A stretch of DNA of 64,000 bases from Bradyrhizobium forestalis (GTDB lineage: Bacteria; Pseudomonadota; Alphaproteobacteria; Rhizobiales; Xanthobacteraceae): assembly GCF_002795245.1 (NCBI RefSeq), contig NZ_PGVG01000022.1, positions 56,348 through 120,347 of the forward strand, written 5' to 3'. This document shows positions 8,441 to 17,937 of the stretch, piece by piece. The translations under genes were made by a program, and so were the position numbers. Under the pieces are notes generated by a model, which was not told the DNA's origin, ran no database searches, and saw only the letters and a program-made list of their open reading frames with translations. Each line of letters starts with the position of its first letter. Position 1 is the first letter of the stretch.

Positions 8441-8713
8441 TCAGGCGGCTTTTTCCTTGAGCTCGAAATCCATCGTCCATGTCGAGTTGCCGGCCTGTTT
8501 TCGGAATATCCAGATTGTGAGGGTAGAGCCAGGCGGAATCACGATACTGTCGCCCTCATGCATCGTGAACTGCCGAATGTTGCTCTCGGTCGCCCAGATT
8601 GAATGAGAGTAGACGTCCTTGTCGCTGGTCTTGGCGCAGCTCAGAACCCCGCCGTTCATGACGGCCCGGGTGATGGTTTGACTAACGGACGAGTCCATGT
8701 GGATGGAAGTCAT
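8441..8713 (-). CDS. Hypothetical protein, 90 residues, probable beta-rich fold
   Basis: Starting at the ATG at 8713, preceded by GGAGA at a good distance. I do not recognise the family. The sequence has no signal peptide or membrane helix. It alternates short beta-prone stretches (IWATESNIRQFTMHEGDSIV, STLTIWIFRK, STWTMDFELKEK) and has one Cys. Base composition is visibly less GC-rich and codon choice less biased than in neighbours, which could mean recent acquisition. It is isolated between the Gly-rich secreted protein and the caspase-like gene, with a 28-bp palindrome just after its stop. Confidence 0.6.
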   Translation of the reverse strand: MTSIHMDSSVSQTITRAVMNGGVLSCAKTSDKDVYSHSIWATESNIRQFTMHEGDSIVIPPGSTLTIWIFRKQAGNSTWTMDFELKEKAA

Positions 8714-8869
8714 ATTGGCATTCTCCAAAAGCATGAATGAAACGCCAGATGCTCCCTCAGGTTGTTGTAGCGTGTCAATAAGCCAAATTCTCGGGACCTC
8801 ACCGGACGCTGCGGTCGATCTCTCAACAAGGCAGCATTCCTGCTGGTCGTGTCCCGATGACGGACCACA

Positions 8870-10381
8870 TCAATTATTGCTGCGGTTCGCGCTGCGAAAG
8901 CTCTTGATCTCCGAGACGCTGCCGTCGCGATAGGTCAGCTCCACCGAGACGGACTGCGTGCTCGGTGCGAGCTTCATGTAGAGCGGCATGCCGGCGGTGA
9001 TCGCGCTGGGGTCGCGCATGTCGCAAGGCGGCATCTTCAGCACCTGGTTGGGCACGGCCGTGTCGATGCCGATCCGCACCTCGCGGATGGCGCAGCGGTA
9101 GGATACGAGGTGCGTGTAGTAGACCAATAGGCCGTTGAACTCGCGGAACGACAGCCAGCTCGTCGACGTCATGTCGAGGATCTTGCGCTGGTCGCGGATC
9201 AGCGCGGCCTCGGGATCGAACCTGATCGGGAACGGTCCCTGCATCTCGCCGGACTGATCGACATAGCGGACCTCGATGGTGCCGGCCTGCGCATCCGGCG
9301 GCAGCTCGATCGACGGGTTCGGCATCCGCTTGCGGGTGCGCGGATCGAGCGTGTCGATGAAGCCGGTTTCTCGGAAATCACCCTTGCCGGCCATGCGCCA
9401 GGAAATGCCGAGCGTCGGGTCGGCGAAGGAGAACGTAACGCTCCAGCCGCCATTGTGCCGCGAGAAGCTCGCGATCGGGGCGTTGATCGTCTCCTCCTTC
9501 GGCATCTGTGGCACCGACACCGGCGGCAGCGCCGCAAGCTTCTGCGGCGGCTCGGCCGGCCGCGCGGCGGCATCCTTCGTCATGCCGCTGAGGAAGACGT
9601 CGTCGACCATCTGGTCGAAATAAACCGGCACCTGCCTGTGCTTGACGGTGTCGGCCATCTCGCTGACCAGACGGCGGGTGCGCTGCGCCACCTGCACGAG
9701 GTTCTCGCCGGGCTGCAGCAGCTCCTTGGCGAAAGTGCGCGTGAACACCGAATTGGGATTGGTGTCGTCGTTGGACAGACGATCGAGCGCGGTCTGGCGA
9801 GGTCCTGCCGAGAACACCGAGAACACGCCTTCGGGCAGTTGCGTCATCGGGGCGAGCCCGCCACCGCCGGCGACCGCGCGGGTCCCCTTGCGCTCGAACG
9901 GGTTGTTGCGGCAGGCGTCGAACACCAGGATCGAGGTGCGCGCCTTCTTGTTCTGCAGGCGCTCGACGATGCGGTCGGCCAGGATCGAGGCGTCGCGCAC
10001 CAGCTCTTCCTGTCCTTCCGTTGCCGCCGGCACGTCGGTCGGCAGCAGATAGTTCTGGCCGGCGATCTCGAAGCCGTGGCCGGCGTAGAAGAAGAACGCG
10101 GTGTCGCCCGGCTCGATCGCCTTGTCGAACGCAAGCAGCGTCTCGGAGAATTGCTGCCGGTTCTGGTTCTCGGCGACCATCACCGAAAAGCCGAGCTGCT
10201 TCAGCGTGTCACCCATGGTGCGGGCGTCGTTGACCGCCTTGAGCAGCTTCGGCACGTTCCTGTAGTCATTGTTGCCGACGACGAGCGCAACGCGCTTTTC
10301 GGCGTAGGCGGGAGCTGCGAAGCCGCTCAGGCTCGCAGCGAGGCCAAGGGCCGCCAGAATTCCGAAAAGCCGACGCGTCAT
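8870..10381 (-). CDS. Secreted caspase-family (C14-like) protein
   Basis: A 503-residue protein with signal peptide (residues 1-27, ending APAYA). A caspase/metacaspase p20-like domain covers about 28-260: the fold opens RVALVVGNNDY, the catalytic His is in YAGHG (His102) and the catalytic Cys is in DACRNNPF (Cys157). Both are intact. The C-terminal ~230 residues are beta-rich, with no recognised domain. Bacterial proteins of this type (EcCasp-like, PF00656) are exported and usually of unknown substrate. The gene is alone and divergent from the AraC-type regulator at 10507, with a ~125-bp shared promoter region. Confidence 0.9.
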   Translation of the reverse strand: MTRRLFGILAALGLAASLSGFAAPAYAEKRVALVVGNNDYRNVPKLLKAVNDARTMGDTLKQLGFSVMVAENQNRQQFSETLLAFDKAIEPGDTAFFFYAGHGFEIAGQNYLLPTDVPAATEGQEELVRDASILADRIVERLQNKKARTSILVFDACRNNPFERKGTRAVAGGGGLAPMTQLPEGVFSVFSAGPRQTALDRLSNDDTNPNSVFTRTFAKELLQPGENLVQVAQRTRRLVSEMADTVKHRQVPVYFDQMVDDVFLSGMTKDAAARPAEPPQKLAALPPVSVPQMPKEETINAPIASFSRHNGGWSVTFSFADPTLGISWRMAGKGDFRETGFIDTLDPRTRKRMPNPSIELPPDAQAGTIEVRYVDQSGEMQGPFPIRFDPEAALIRDQRKILDMTSTSWLSFREFNGLLVYYTHLVSYRCAIREVRIGIDTAVPNQVLKMPPCDMRDPSAITAGMPLYMKLAPSTQSVSVELTYRDGSVSEIKSFRSANRSNN

Positions 10382-10506
10382 CGCGATATTTCCCGTTGCC
10401 GAACGGCGCCAGCCGCTTCCTTCGAACGGCAGTTCATTAGACCCCTGCCGCTGTGTGATAGTCGGCCGAGACGCAACGCCGGTTCAAGGACCTGGGCTCC
10501 GGTTCC

Positions 10507-11556
10507 ATGATCTGGCTATGGCAGATTCCCGCGGAATCTGCTCTTTCTAGGGCAATTGCGCTGCAAGCGGGGGCTGCCGTGTATCGCTGGTGTACCGACG
10601 AGGTCGAGCCGAACGATCGCTTCGACTATTGGCGCGAGGTGCGTGCCAAGGGGTTGTTCGGCGTCACCGCCGAGCTCGAGCGCGAGCGGCGCGCGGACTT
10701 CTTCGGCGAATTCTCGCTGCGTCAGCTTGGCGGCGCCGGCCTCGTCGAGCTGAAGGCTTCGCCCTACGCGGTCGAGCGCAGCACGTCGGACATCGCCAAC
10801 GCCCCGGGTGACGCGATCTGCGTCTACCAGCAGCTCGGCAGCGGCGGCTGGTTCGGCGGCATGCGCATAAGCGACTTTTCGATCGCGAGCGGCAGCTTCG
10901 CCACCAGCCATACCGACCTGCCCTACCGCACCGCGCCGCTGGGCGCCGGGGGCTTCCACCTGCGGATCCTGAAGATCCCGATGAGCAGCATCCCGGCGCA
11001 GGACAAGCGCATGCGCGAGCTGTCGCCCCGGACCTTCAACGATCCGGCCTTGGCGCCGCTGCTCGCTGCCTGCTTTGCTGATCTCGGCGAGGCCGCCGCG
11101 GATGATGCCGACGTCGATGCGGCCTCTGTGGCCCAGACCTCCTTGGTGCAAGCTTTGGCCCATCTGGCGCTGATCGAGCGCGGCATCGTGCGGCCCGGCA
11201 GCCGGCGCGGACAGGCCGCGCTGCGGACCGCCCGCCTCTCACAGGCCCGGCGCCTGATCGCACGCCACCTTCAGGACCCCAATCTCGCGCCTGCTACGGT
11301 GGCCGACCTGCTCGGCGTCTCCGTGCGTCACCTGCACATGCTGTTCGAGACGGCCGAGAAGAGCTTCTCGCAGACCGTGACGGACGAGCGCCTGAAACAG
11401 AGCCGCCGCCTGATGCGCGAGGCGCCGGAACGGCTGATCGCCGACATCGCGGCCGCCTGCGGCTTCGAGAGCCTGGCGACTTATTACCGGGTCTTCAACG
11501 CCGCCTATGGCATGGCTCCCGGCGACTTCCGGGCAAAGGCTTCGGAGGAGCATTAG
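10507..11556 (+). CDS. AraC-family transcriptional regulator
   Basis: A 349-residue regulator. The N-terminal ~200 residues match the AraC-binding-like sensor domain (PF14525 type; NDRFDYWREV is characteristic). The C-terminal ~100 residues are a double HTH of AraC type: LSQARRLIARHL, APATVADLLGVSVRHLHMLF for the first helix-turn-helix, and RLIADIAAACGFESLATYYR then F for the second. The start at 10507 is the first ATG; residues before AVYRWCTDEVEPNDRF look non-conserved, so a later start is possible. It is divergent from the caspase-like gene, which is a candidate target. The ligand is unknown. Confidence 0.9.
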   Translation: MIWLWQIPAESALSRAIALQAGAAVYRWCTDEVEPNDRFDYWREVRAKGLFGVTAELERERRADFFGEFSLRQLGGAGLVELKASPYAVERSTSDIANAPGDAICVYQQLGSGGWFGGMRISDFSIASGSFATSHTDLPYRTAPLGAGGFHLRILKIPMSSIPAQDKRMRELSPRTFNDPALAPLLAACFADLGEAAADDADVDAASVAQTSLVQALAHLALIERGIVRPGSRRGQAALRTARLSQARRLIARHLQDPNLAPATVADLLGVSVRHLHMLFETAEKSFSQTVTDERLKQSRRLMREAPERLIADIAAACGFESLATYYRVFNAAYGMAPGDFRAKASEEH

Positions 11557-11626
11557 CCGCCAACCGGACGGCTACGGCCGGAGCGCCGGAGGAGCGGAAA
11601 ACTCAAGCCGCGCCCGTAATTTGAGC

Positions 11627-11643
11627 AAAAACCTCAGGTTTTT
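11627..11643. terminator. Short A/T-flanked hairpin after the AraC-type gene
   Basis: Stem AAAAACC (11627-11633) and GGTTTTT (11637-11643) with loop TCA, 71 bp past the stop. The T-run makes it a possible weak terminator. Nothing else is supportable between 11557 and 11854. Confidence 0.4.
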
Positions 11644-11854
11644 TAGGGCCTTCCCGCGCCCGCTCCATTGACTTTGGCCAATTCCCCCCTATGTTCCGGG
11701 GCGACGCGGCTCAGGTCGAAGAGCGATTCCTGGGCCTTGCGCTTTGTCCGCGTGAGTCAGCACCCCCAGCTTCCTTGAGAGCGCGCCGTTTCGGGGTAGA
11801 GCGCGACAGCCTTATTACCCTCGATTCCGAACGGCGGTTTCGACCAGAGGCTCA

Positions 11855-13321
<1,467 letters not shown>

Positions 13322-13488
13322 AGCGCGACGCGCGCTCCAGGTTTCGGTTGAGCAAACCCGCCGCACAATTTTTTCGATGCATTCGTGAACGTATATTTAC
13401 GGGGCGTTCACGATCGTCCGTTAGCCTACGAACATAATTTAAGCATTGCTGCGGTCGATGGCGCGCCGACCGCTGTGGGGTATGTTCC

Positions 13489-14556
13489 GTGATCAAAGTG
13501 CTCGACGAACACGAACGCACGATGGCGTTCGCCGAGGTGGCGCTCGGTCAGATCCGATCGCTTCGACAGACGGCAATTCCCCGCAACTACGAGATCTGGT
13601 ACGTCTACGCCACCGGCTACAATGCGCCGCTCAACAAGATCATCAACGAGACGCTGGCGCGCAGCGGCAAGCTGACCGAAGCCGATCTCGAGCAGATCTA
13701 CGAGACCTATCTCTCCCACATCAAGACCACCGACCGCATCGACAAGGTCGGCGCGCGCGTCATCGGTGAGATCGACGACGTGATGAAGGTCTTGGGCGAG
13801 GCGCTCGGCATGACCGGCGCCTACGATGCCAGCCTGTCGGGCGCGACCGAGAAGCTGTCGTCGGCAAAGAGCCGCGACCAGATCAAGGCTGTCGTCGAGG
13901 CGCTGCTGCGCTCGACCAGCGAGATGCGCGAGACCAACAAGGCGCTGGAAGACCGGCTGACGCTGTCGAAGAACGAGATCAGCAATCTCCAGCAGAGCCT
14001 GGAAGCGATCCGCGCCGAAAGCCTGACCGATCCGCTCACCGGCCTCGGCAACCGCAAATATTTCGACCGCATGATCGGCATGGCCGTGCAGACCGCGCTC
14101 GCCTCCGGCGAGCCGCTGTCGCTGCTGCTGTTCGACATCGATCACTTCAAGTCATTCAACGATTCCTACGGCCATCTCACCGGCGACCAGGTGCTGCGGC
14201 TCGTCGGGCTTTCGCTGAAGCAGACCATCAAAGGCCAGGACATCACCGCACGCTATGGCGGCGAGGAATTCGCGGTCGTGCTGCCCAACACCGCGCTGCG
14301 CCAGGCGCTCACGGTGGCCGATCACATCCGCCGCGCCGTGATGGCGAAGGAATTGAAGAAAAAATCGACCGGCGAGATCCTCGGCCGCGTCACCATCTCC
14401 GTCGGCGTCTCCATGCTCAAGGAGGGCGACGACACCGACGCGCTGATCGAGCGCGCGGATGCCTGCCTCTACGCCGCCAAGCGCAACGGCCGCAACCGCG
14501 TGATCTGCGAAGCCGATCCGGAATACGCGGTCGAGACGCACAGCCGGGTAGCGTGA
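13489..14556 (+). CDS. GGDEF-domain diguanylate cyclase
   Basis: A 355-residue cytoplasmic protein starting with GTG at 13489, supported by GGGG ~10 bases upstream; an in-frame ATG at 13522 is possible. The N-terminal ~175 residues are helical, with a coiled coil near 140-178, and match no domain I can name. The C-terminal GGDEF domain begins at DPLTGLGNRKYFD, with active-site motif RYGGEEF (GGEEF at 257-261), so diguanylate cyclase activity (2 GTP to c-di-GMP) is expected. The inhibitory I-site position, RxxD five residues upstream, reads KGQD: Arg is replaced by Lys, so product inhibition may be weak. Monocistronic. Confidence 0.92.
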   Translation: MIKVLDEHERTMAFAEVALGQIRSLRQTAIPRNYEIWYVYATGYNAPLNKIINETLARSGKLTEADLEQIYETYLSHIKTTDRIDKVGARVIGEIDDVMKVLGEALGMTGAYDASLSGATEKLSSAKSRDQIKAVVEALLRSTSEMRETNKALEDRLTLSKNEISNLQQSLEAIRAESLTDPLTGLGNRKYFDRMIGMAVQTALASGEPLSLLLFDIDHFKSFNDSYGHLTGDQVLRLVGLSLKQTIKGQDITARYGGEEFAVVLPNTALRQALTVADHIRRAVMAKELKKKSTGEILGRVTISVGVSMLKEGDDTDALIERADACLYAAKRNGRNRVICEADPEYAVETHSRVA

Positions 14557-14649
14557 GACGGCCGCCGCCGCGCTTGACATTCCAACTTGCCGACCGACAT
14601 CTTCCTCGCCGCCGCGGCTCCTGACCGCGAGCATCGAGGACTTATCACC

Positions 14650-15180
14650 TTGCCCAATCCTCATGATTTCCATACGCCGCAGCCGTCCTACACCAGGGAC
14701 GAGCTGCTGAGATCGAGCGAAGGCGGCTATTTCGGCCCGGGCAATGCGCAATTGCCGGCACCGCCGATGCTGATGATGGACCGCATCACGGAGATCAGCC
14801 TCGACGGCGGCGAGTTTGGCAAGGGCCATGTCGTCGGCGAACTCGACATTGTGCCAGGCCACTGGTTCTTCGATTGCCACTACCGCGGCGACGCGATGAT
14901 GCCGGGAAGCCTCGGCCTCGATGCGATGTGGCAGATGATCGGCTACTGGCTCGGCTGGTCCGGCTCTCCAGGCAAGGGCCGCGCCATCGGCGTCGGCGAA
15001 GTGGAGTGCACGGGCACCATTACCCCCGAAACAAGACGCGTGCGCTACGAGGTCGCCATGCGCATGGTCCGCCGCGGCAAGCTGGTGCTCGGGATTGCCG
15101 ACGGCCGCGTGCTCGCCGACGGCGCCTGCGTCTTCACAGCCAAGGACATGAGGGTCGGCCTGACCAAGGCCGTGGATTGA
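14650..15180 (+). CDS. fabA: 3-hydroxydecanoyl-ACP dehydratase/isomerase
   Basis: FabA dehydrates 3-hydroxydecanoyl-ACP and isomerises trans-2 to cis-3-decenoyl-ACP, the branch point for unsaturated fatty acids. The protein is 176 residues if started at TTG 14650, preceded by GAGGA at 9 bases; an upstream in-frame TTG at 14587 would add 21 poorly conserved residues. Catalytic residues are present: His in FFDCHYRGDAMMPG and Asp in GSLGLDAMWQMIGYWLGW. Length and motifs match FabA rather than FabZ. No fabB or fabI partner is next to it: the neighbours are a GGDEF protein and a TfoX-like protein, so this may be a second or stand-alone copy. Confidence 0.92.
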   Translation: MPNPHDFHTPQPSYTRDELLRSSEGGYFGPGNAQLPAPPMLMMDRITEISLDGGEFGKGHVVGELDIVPGHWFFDCHYRGDAMMPGSLGLDAMWQMIGYWLGWSGSPGKGRAIGVGEVECTGTITPETRRVRYEVAMRMVRRGKLVLGIADGRVLADGACVFTAKDMRVGLTKAVD

Positions 15181-15193
15181 TCCTCAGGCCCCG

Positions 15194-15225
15194 GGTGGGC
15201 AAAGGCGCGCAGCGCCGTGCCCACC
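15194..15225. repeat. Intergenic hairpin repeat GGTGGGCA...TGCCCACC
   Basis: Stem GGTGGGCA (15194-15201) and TGCCCACC (15218-15225) enclose an inner GGCGC/GCGCC hairpin. A further partial copy of one arm (GGTGGGCACGC) lies at about 15252. It sits between the convergent fabA and tfoX-like genes and looks like a dispersed Bradyrhizobium-type intergenic repeat. Confidence 0.55.
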
Positions 15226-15271
15226 ATCTCTCCAACACCGATATCCTGAGTGGTGGGCACGCTCCGCTTTG

Positions 15272-15682
15272 CTACCGCACCGCCTTCTTGGCTGCTTTCT
15301 TGGCCGGACGCTTCTTGGCAGCGTGCTTCTTCGGCGCGGCCTTCTTCGCTTTCGGCCGCTTCTTCACCTTGGCGCGCTGCGCCGCGGCGAGTGCCGCCCT
15401 CGCCCATTGGGCAAGCTCTGCGGAATCATCGAACAGGCGCGCGGGCAGCTCCCAGTAGGAGTTGACCACCACGGTCTTGGCGCGGGTCGCGTACTGGAAC
15501 GGCTTGGAGCCTTCGGCCTCGAAGTCCGGGATGGTCGTCTCGTCGGCGCGGAAGAACAGGCCGGCACGGAGCGACAGCGCGAAATTGACGCCGTCGGCGG
15601 AGATGCCGTAGCCGGAGAACATCTTGCGGATGGTGACCGGGCCGAAATCGGCGAACAGGTCGATCAGGAATTCGCGGTCCAT
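15272..15682 (-). CDS. TfoX N-terminal domain protein with histone H1-like tail
   Basis: A 136-residue protein from the ATG at 15682, supported by an upstream GAGAGAG; a GTG two codons earlier is possible. Residues 1-95 match the TfoX/Sxy N-terminal domain (DLFADFGPVTIRKMFSGYGI and LSLRAGLFFRAD are characteristic). From about residue 103 to the end the chain is almost entirely Lys/Ala/Pro/Arg, like eukaryotic H1 or bacterial AlgP-type tails, implying nucleic-acid binding. TfoX homologues activate competence genes in gammaproteobacteria; in alphaproteobacteria the role is unknown and the TfoX C-terminal domain is absent here. Confidence 0.85.
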   Translation of the reverse strand: MDREFLIDLFADFGPVTIRKMFSGYGISADGVNFALSLRAGLFFRADETTIPDFEAEGSKPFQYATRAKTVVVNSYWELPARLFDDSAELAQWARAALAAAQRAKVKKRPKAKKAAPKKHAAKKRPAKKAAKKAVR

Positions 15683-15692
15683 GCGCACGCTC

Positions 15693-15852
15693 TCTCGTGC
15701 CCCGGACGCAGCGCAGCGTCCCCGGCGATGCCAAGCATCGTCCGGTGCGGTGCGCTACAGAGCCGGGGCCAACCCATCTTGCACCGATTGTAGCGTGGGT
15801 CCCGGCTCGGCGCAGCAGCGCAAATGCGCTGCAGCGCGTCCGGGACACGAGA
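15693..15852. repeat. ~160-bp intergenic element with 17-bp terminal inverted repeats
   Basis: The left end (15693-15709, TCTCGTGCCCCGGACGC) and right end (15836-15852, GCGTCCGGGACACGAGA) are inverted repeats matching at 16 of 17 positions. Inside are further partial complementary segments (GCGCTACAGAGCCGGG / CCCGGCTCGGCGC). It carries no gene. It fills almost the whole gap between the tfoX-like gene and sufA. It resembles a dispersed non-autonomous (MITE- or REP-like) element. Confidence 0.7.
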
Positions 15853-15870
15853 GCGGTGCTTGGAGAGATA

Positions 15871-16272
15871 CTACCCGTCGATCTTGGCCGGCCGCAGCTC
15901 GACCGATTCGCCGCAGCCGCAGGCGGAGACCTGGTTGGGATTGTTGAAGACGAACTGGGCCTGCATCTTGTCGGCCTTGTAGTCCATCTCGGTGCCGAGC
16001 AGGAACAGCACGGCCTTGGGATCGACCAGGATCTTGACGCCCTTGTCCTCGACGACCTCGTCGGTCGGGCGGATCTCGTGGGCATATTCGACCGTGTAGG
16101 ACTGGCCGGCGCAGCCGCCGTTCTTCACCCCGACGCGCAGGCCCACGATCTCCGAATCTGCACGCTGGGTCAGCTCGGTGATGCGCTTGGCAGCAGCGTC
16201 CGTCAGCCGCATCACCTGCGGGCGCGGCCGCCGCGGCTTCGGAGTGGAGGATGCTGGTGTCGCCTGGGTCAT
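15871..16272 (-). CDS. sufA: SufA/IscA-type Fe-S cluster assembly protein
   Basis: A 133-residue A-type carrier of the HesB/IscA family, which accepts Fe-S clusters from the SufBCD scaffold and passes them to apoproteins. After a Pro/Ser/Thr-rich N-terminal extension of about 25 residues, the domain shows the three conserved cysteines: one in GVKNGGCAGQSY and two in the C-terminal CGCGESVEL. It is the last gene of the minus-strand suf operon, 49 bp after sufT. Activity in Fe-S transfer is expected from the family and context. Confidence 0.93.
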   Translation of the reverse strand: MTQATPASSTPKPRRPRPQVMRLTDAAAKRITELTQRADSEIVGLRVGVKNGGCAGQSYTVEYAHEIRPTDEVVEDKGVKILVDPKAVLFLLGTEMDYKADKMQAQFVFNNPNQVSACGCGESVELRPAKIDG

Positions 16273-16321
16273 GTTATTTATGTGGTCCGTTGCGGAGCGA
16301 ATTCAATGCGGGCTGAGACCG

Positions 16322-16693
16322 TCACCACATGTTGAGCACGAGGCGCGCCTCGTCGCTCATGCGTTCCGGCGACCACGGTGGTTCCCAGACCACCTTGACG
16401 TCGACCACGCCGACGCCGGGGACGCTGGCGACCGCGTTTTCGACCATGGTCGGCAGCTCGCCGGCGGCCGGGCAGTTCGGCGTCGTCAGCGTCATCAGCA
16501 CGTCGACCGAACGATCGTCCTTGATCTCGACCTTGTAGATCAGGCCGAGCTCGTAGATGTCGGCGGGGATCTCCGGGTCGAACACGGTCTTGAGCCCGGC
16601 GATGATCTCGGTGGTCAGCCGCTCGGTCTCCTCCGGCGGCAGCGCCGAATGAGTCTCCATCGGATTGGCTTTGATTTCGGCCGTGTCACTCAT
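16322..16693 (-). CDS. sufT: SUF-system DUF59/MIP18 family protein
   Basis: A 123-residue protein of the MIP18/DUF59 family (PF01883), which assists maturation or delivery of Fe-S clusters. Characteristic sequence: FDPEIPADIYELGLIYKVEI, then DVLMTLTTPNCPAAGELP with the conserved Cys in TPNCP, then VVWEPPWSPERMSDEARLVL at the end. Its start overlaps the sufS stop by 4 bases, which indicates translational coupling. Located between sufS and sufA, the usual place in alphaproteobacterial suf operons. Confidence 0.92.
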   Translation of the reverse strand: MSDTAEIKANPMETHSALPPEETERLTTEIIAGLKTVFDPEIPADIYELGLIYKVEIKDDRSVDVLMTLTTPNCPAAGELPTMVENAVASVPGVGVVDVKVVWEPPWSPERMSDEARLVLNMW

Positions 16694-17937
16694 GCGAACA
16701 AATCCCGCGCCTTCAGCAGCGCCTGTGCCAGATGATCGACTTCTTCCCGCGTATTATACATGCCGAACGAGGCCCGGCAGGTGGCCGTGACGTTGAACCG
16801 CTCTAAAAGCGGCATCACGCAATGCGTGCCGGCGCGCACCGCGATGCCCTGGCGGTCGATCACGGTGGCGACGTCATGGGCGTGGGCGCCCTTGAGCTCG
16901 AAGGAGATCACCGGGCCCTTGCCCCGGGCCGTGCCGATCAGCCGCAGCGAGTTGATCTCGCGCAAGCGCTCCTGGGCATAGGTGGTGAGATCGTGCTCGT
17001 GCGCAGCGATGCGCTCCTTGCCGATCGAATTCACGTAGTCGATGGCGGCACCGAGGCCGATCGCTTCGACGATGGGCGGTGTGCCGGCCTCGAACTTGTG
17101 CGGCGGATCGCCATAGGTGACCCAGTCCTTCGCGACCTCGCGGATCATCTCGCCGCCGCCGTTGAAGGGCCGCATCGCGACAAGGTGCTCATGCTTGGCA
17201 TAGAGCGCGCCGATGCCGGTCGGACCGTAAATCTTGTGGCCGGTGAACGCGTAGAAATCGCAGTCGAGATCCTGCACGTCGATGGGCAGATGCACCGCGC
17301 CCTGCGCACCGTCGACCAGCACCGGGATGCCGCGATCATGGGCCAGCCGCACCACCTCCTTGATCGGAACGAACGTCCCGAGCGCGTTCGACATCTGGGT
17401 GATGGCGACAAGCTTGGTCTTCGGCGTCAGCAGCTTCTCGAACTCGTCGATCAGGAAGTTGCCTTCGTCGTCGACCGGCGCCCATTTGATCACCGCGCCA
17501 TGGCGTTCCCTGAGGAAATGCCATGGCACGATGTTGGAATGGTGCTCCATGATCGAGAGGACGATCTCGTCGCCCTGCTTGATGTTCGGCTCGCCCCAGG
17601 ACGACGCCACCAGGTTGATCGCCTCGGTGACGTTGCGGGTGAAGATGATTTCCTCGGTCCGTCGGGCATTGACGAACTGCGCGACCTTTGCCCGCGCGCC
17701 CTCGTAGGCCTCCGTCGCCGCATTGGCGAGGTAATGCAGGCCGCGATGCACGTTGGCGTATTCGGACGTATAGGCCTGCGTCATGCGGTCGAGCACGGCG
17801 CTCGGCTTCTGCGCCGAGGCGGCGTTGTCGAGATAGACCAGCTTCTTGCCGTAGACCTGCATGGCGAGCGCCGGGAAATCCTGGCGCACGCGCGCGACGT
17901 CGTAGGCACCGTTCTTGACCGCCGGATGCGTGCTCAT
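16690..17937 (-). CDS. sufS: Cysteine desulfurase SufS
   Basis: A 415-residue group II PLP-dependent cysteine desulfurase that supplies persulfide sulfur to the SUF scaffold. The PLP-binding Lys is in FTGHKIYGP (Lys235), the active-site Cys in RAGTHCVMPLLERF (Cys373), and the conserved EHHSNIVPW lies at 131-139. Both catalytic residues fit the E. coli SufS layout. No SufE partner is encoded in the window. It overlaps sufD by 4 bases at its start and sufT by 4 at its end. A second, group I-like cysteine desulfurase is at 21673-22812. Confidence 0.95.
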   Translation of the reverse strand: MSTHPAVKNGAYDVARVRQDFPALAMQVYGKKLVYLDNAASAQKPSAVLDRMTQAYTSEYANVHRGLHYLANAATEAYEGARAKVAQFVNARRTEEIIFTRNVTEAINLVASSWGEPNIKQGDEIVLSIMEHHSNIVPWHFLRERHGAVIKWAPVDDEGNFLIDEFEKLLTPKTKLVAITQMSNALGTFVPIKEVVRLAHDRGIPVLVDGAQGAVHLPIDVQDLDCDFYAFTGHKIYGPTGIGALYAKHEHLVAMRPFNGGGEMIREVAKDWVTYGDPPHKFEAGTPPIVEAIGLGAAIDYVNSIGKERIAAHEHDLTTYAQERLREINSLRLIGTARGKGPVISFELKGAHAHDVATVIDRQGIAVRAGTHCVMPLLERFNVTATCRASFGMYNTREEVDHLAQALLKARDLFA

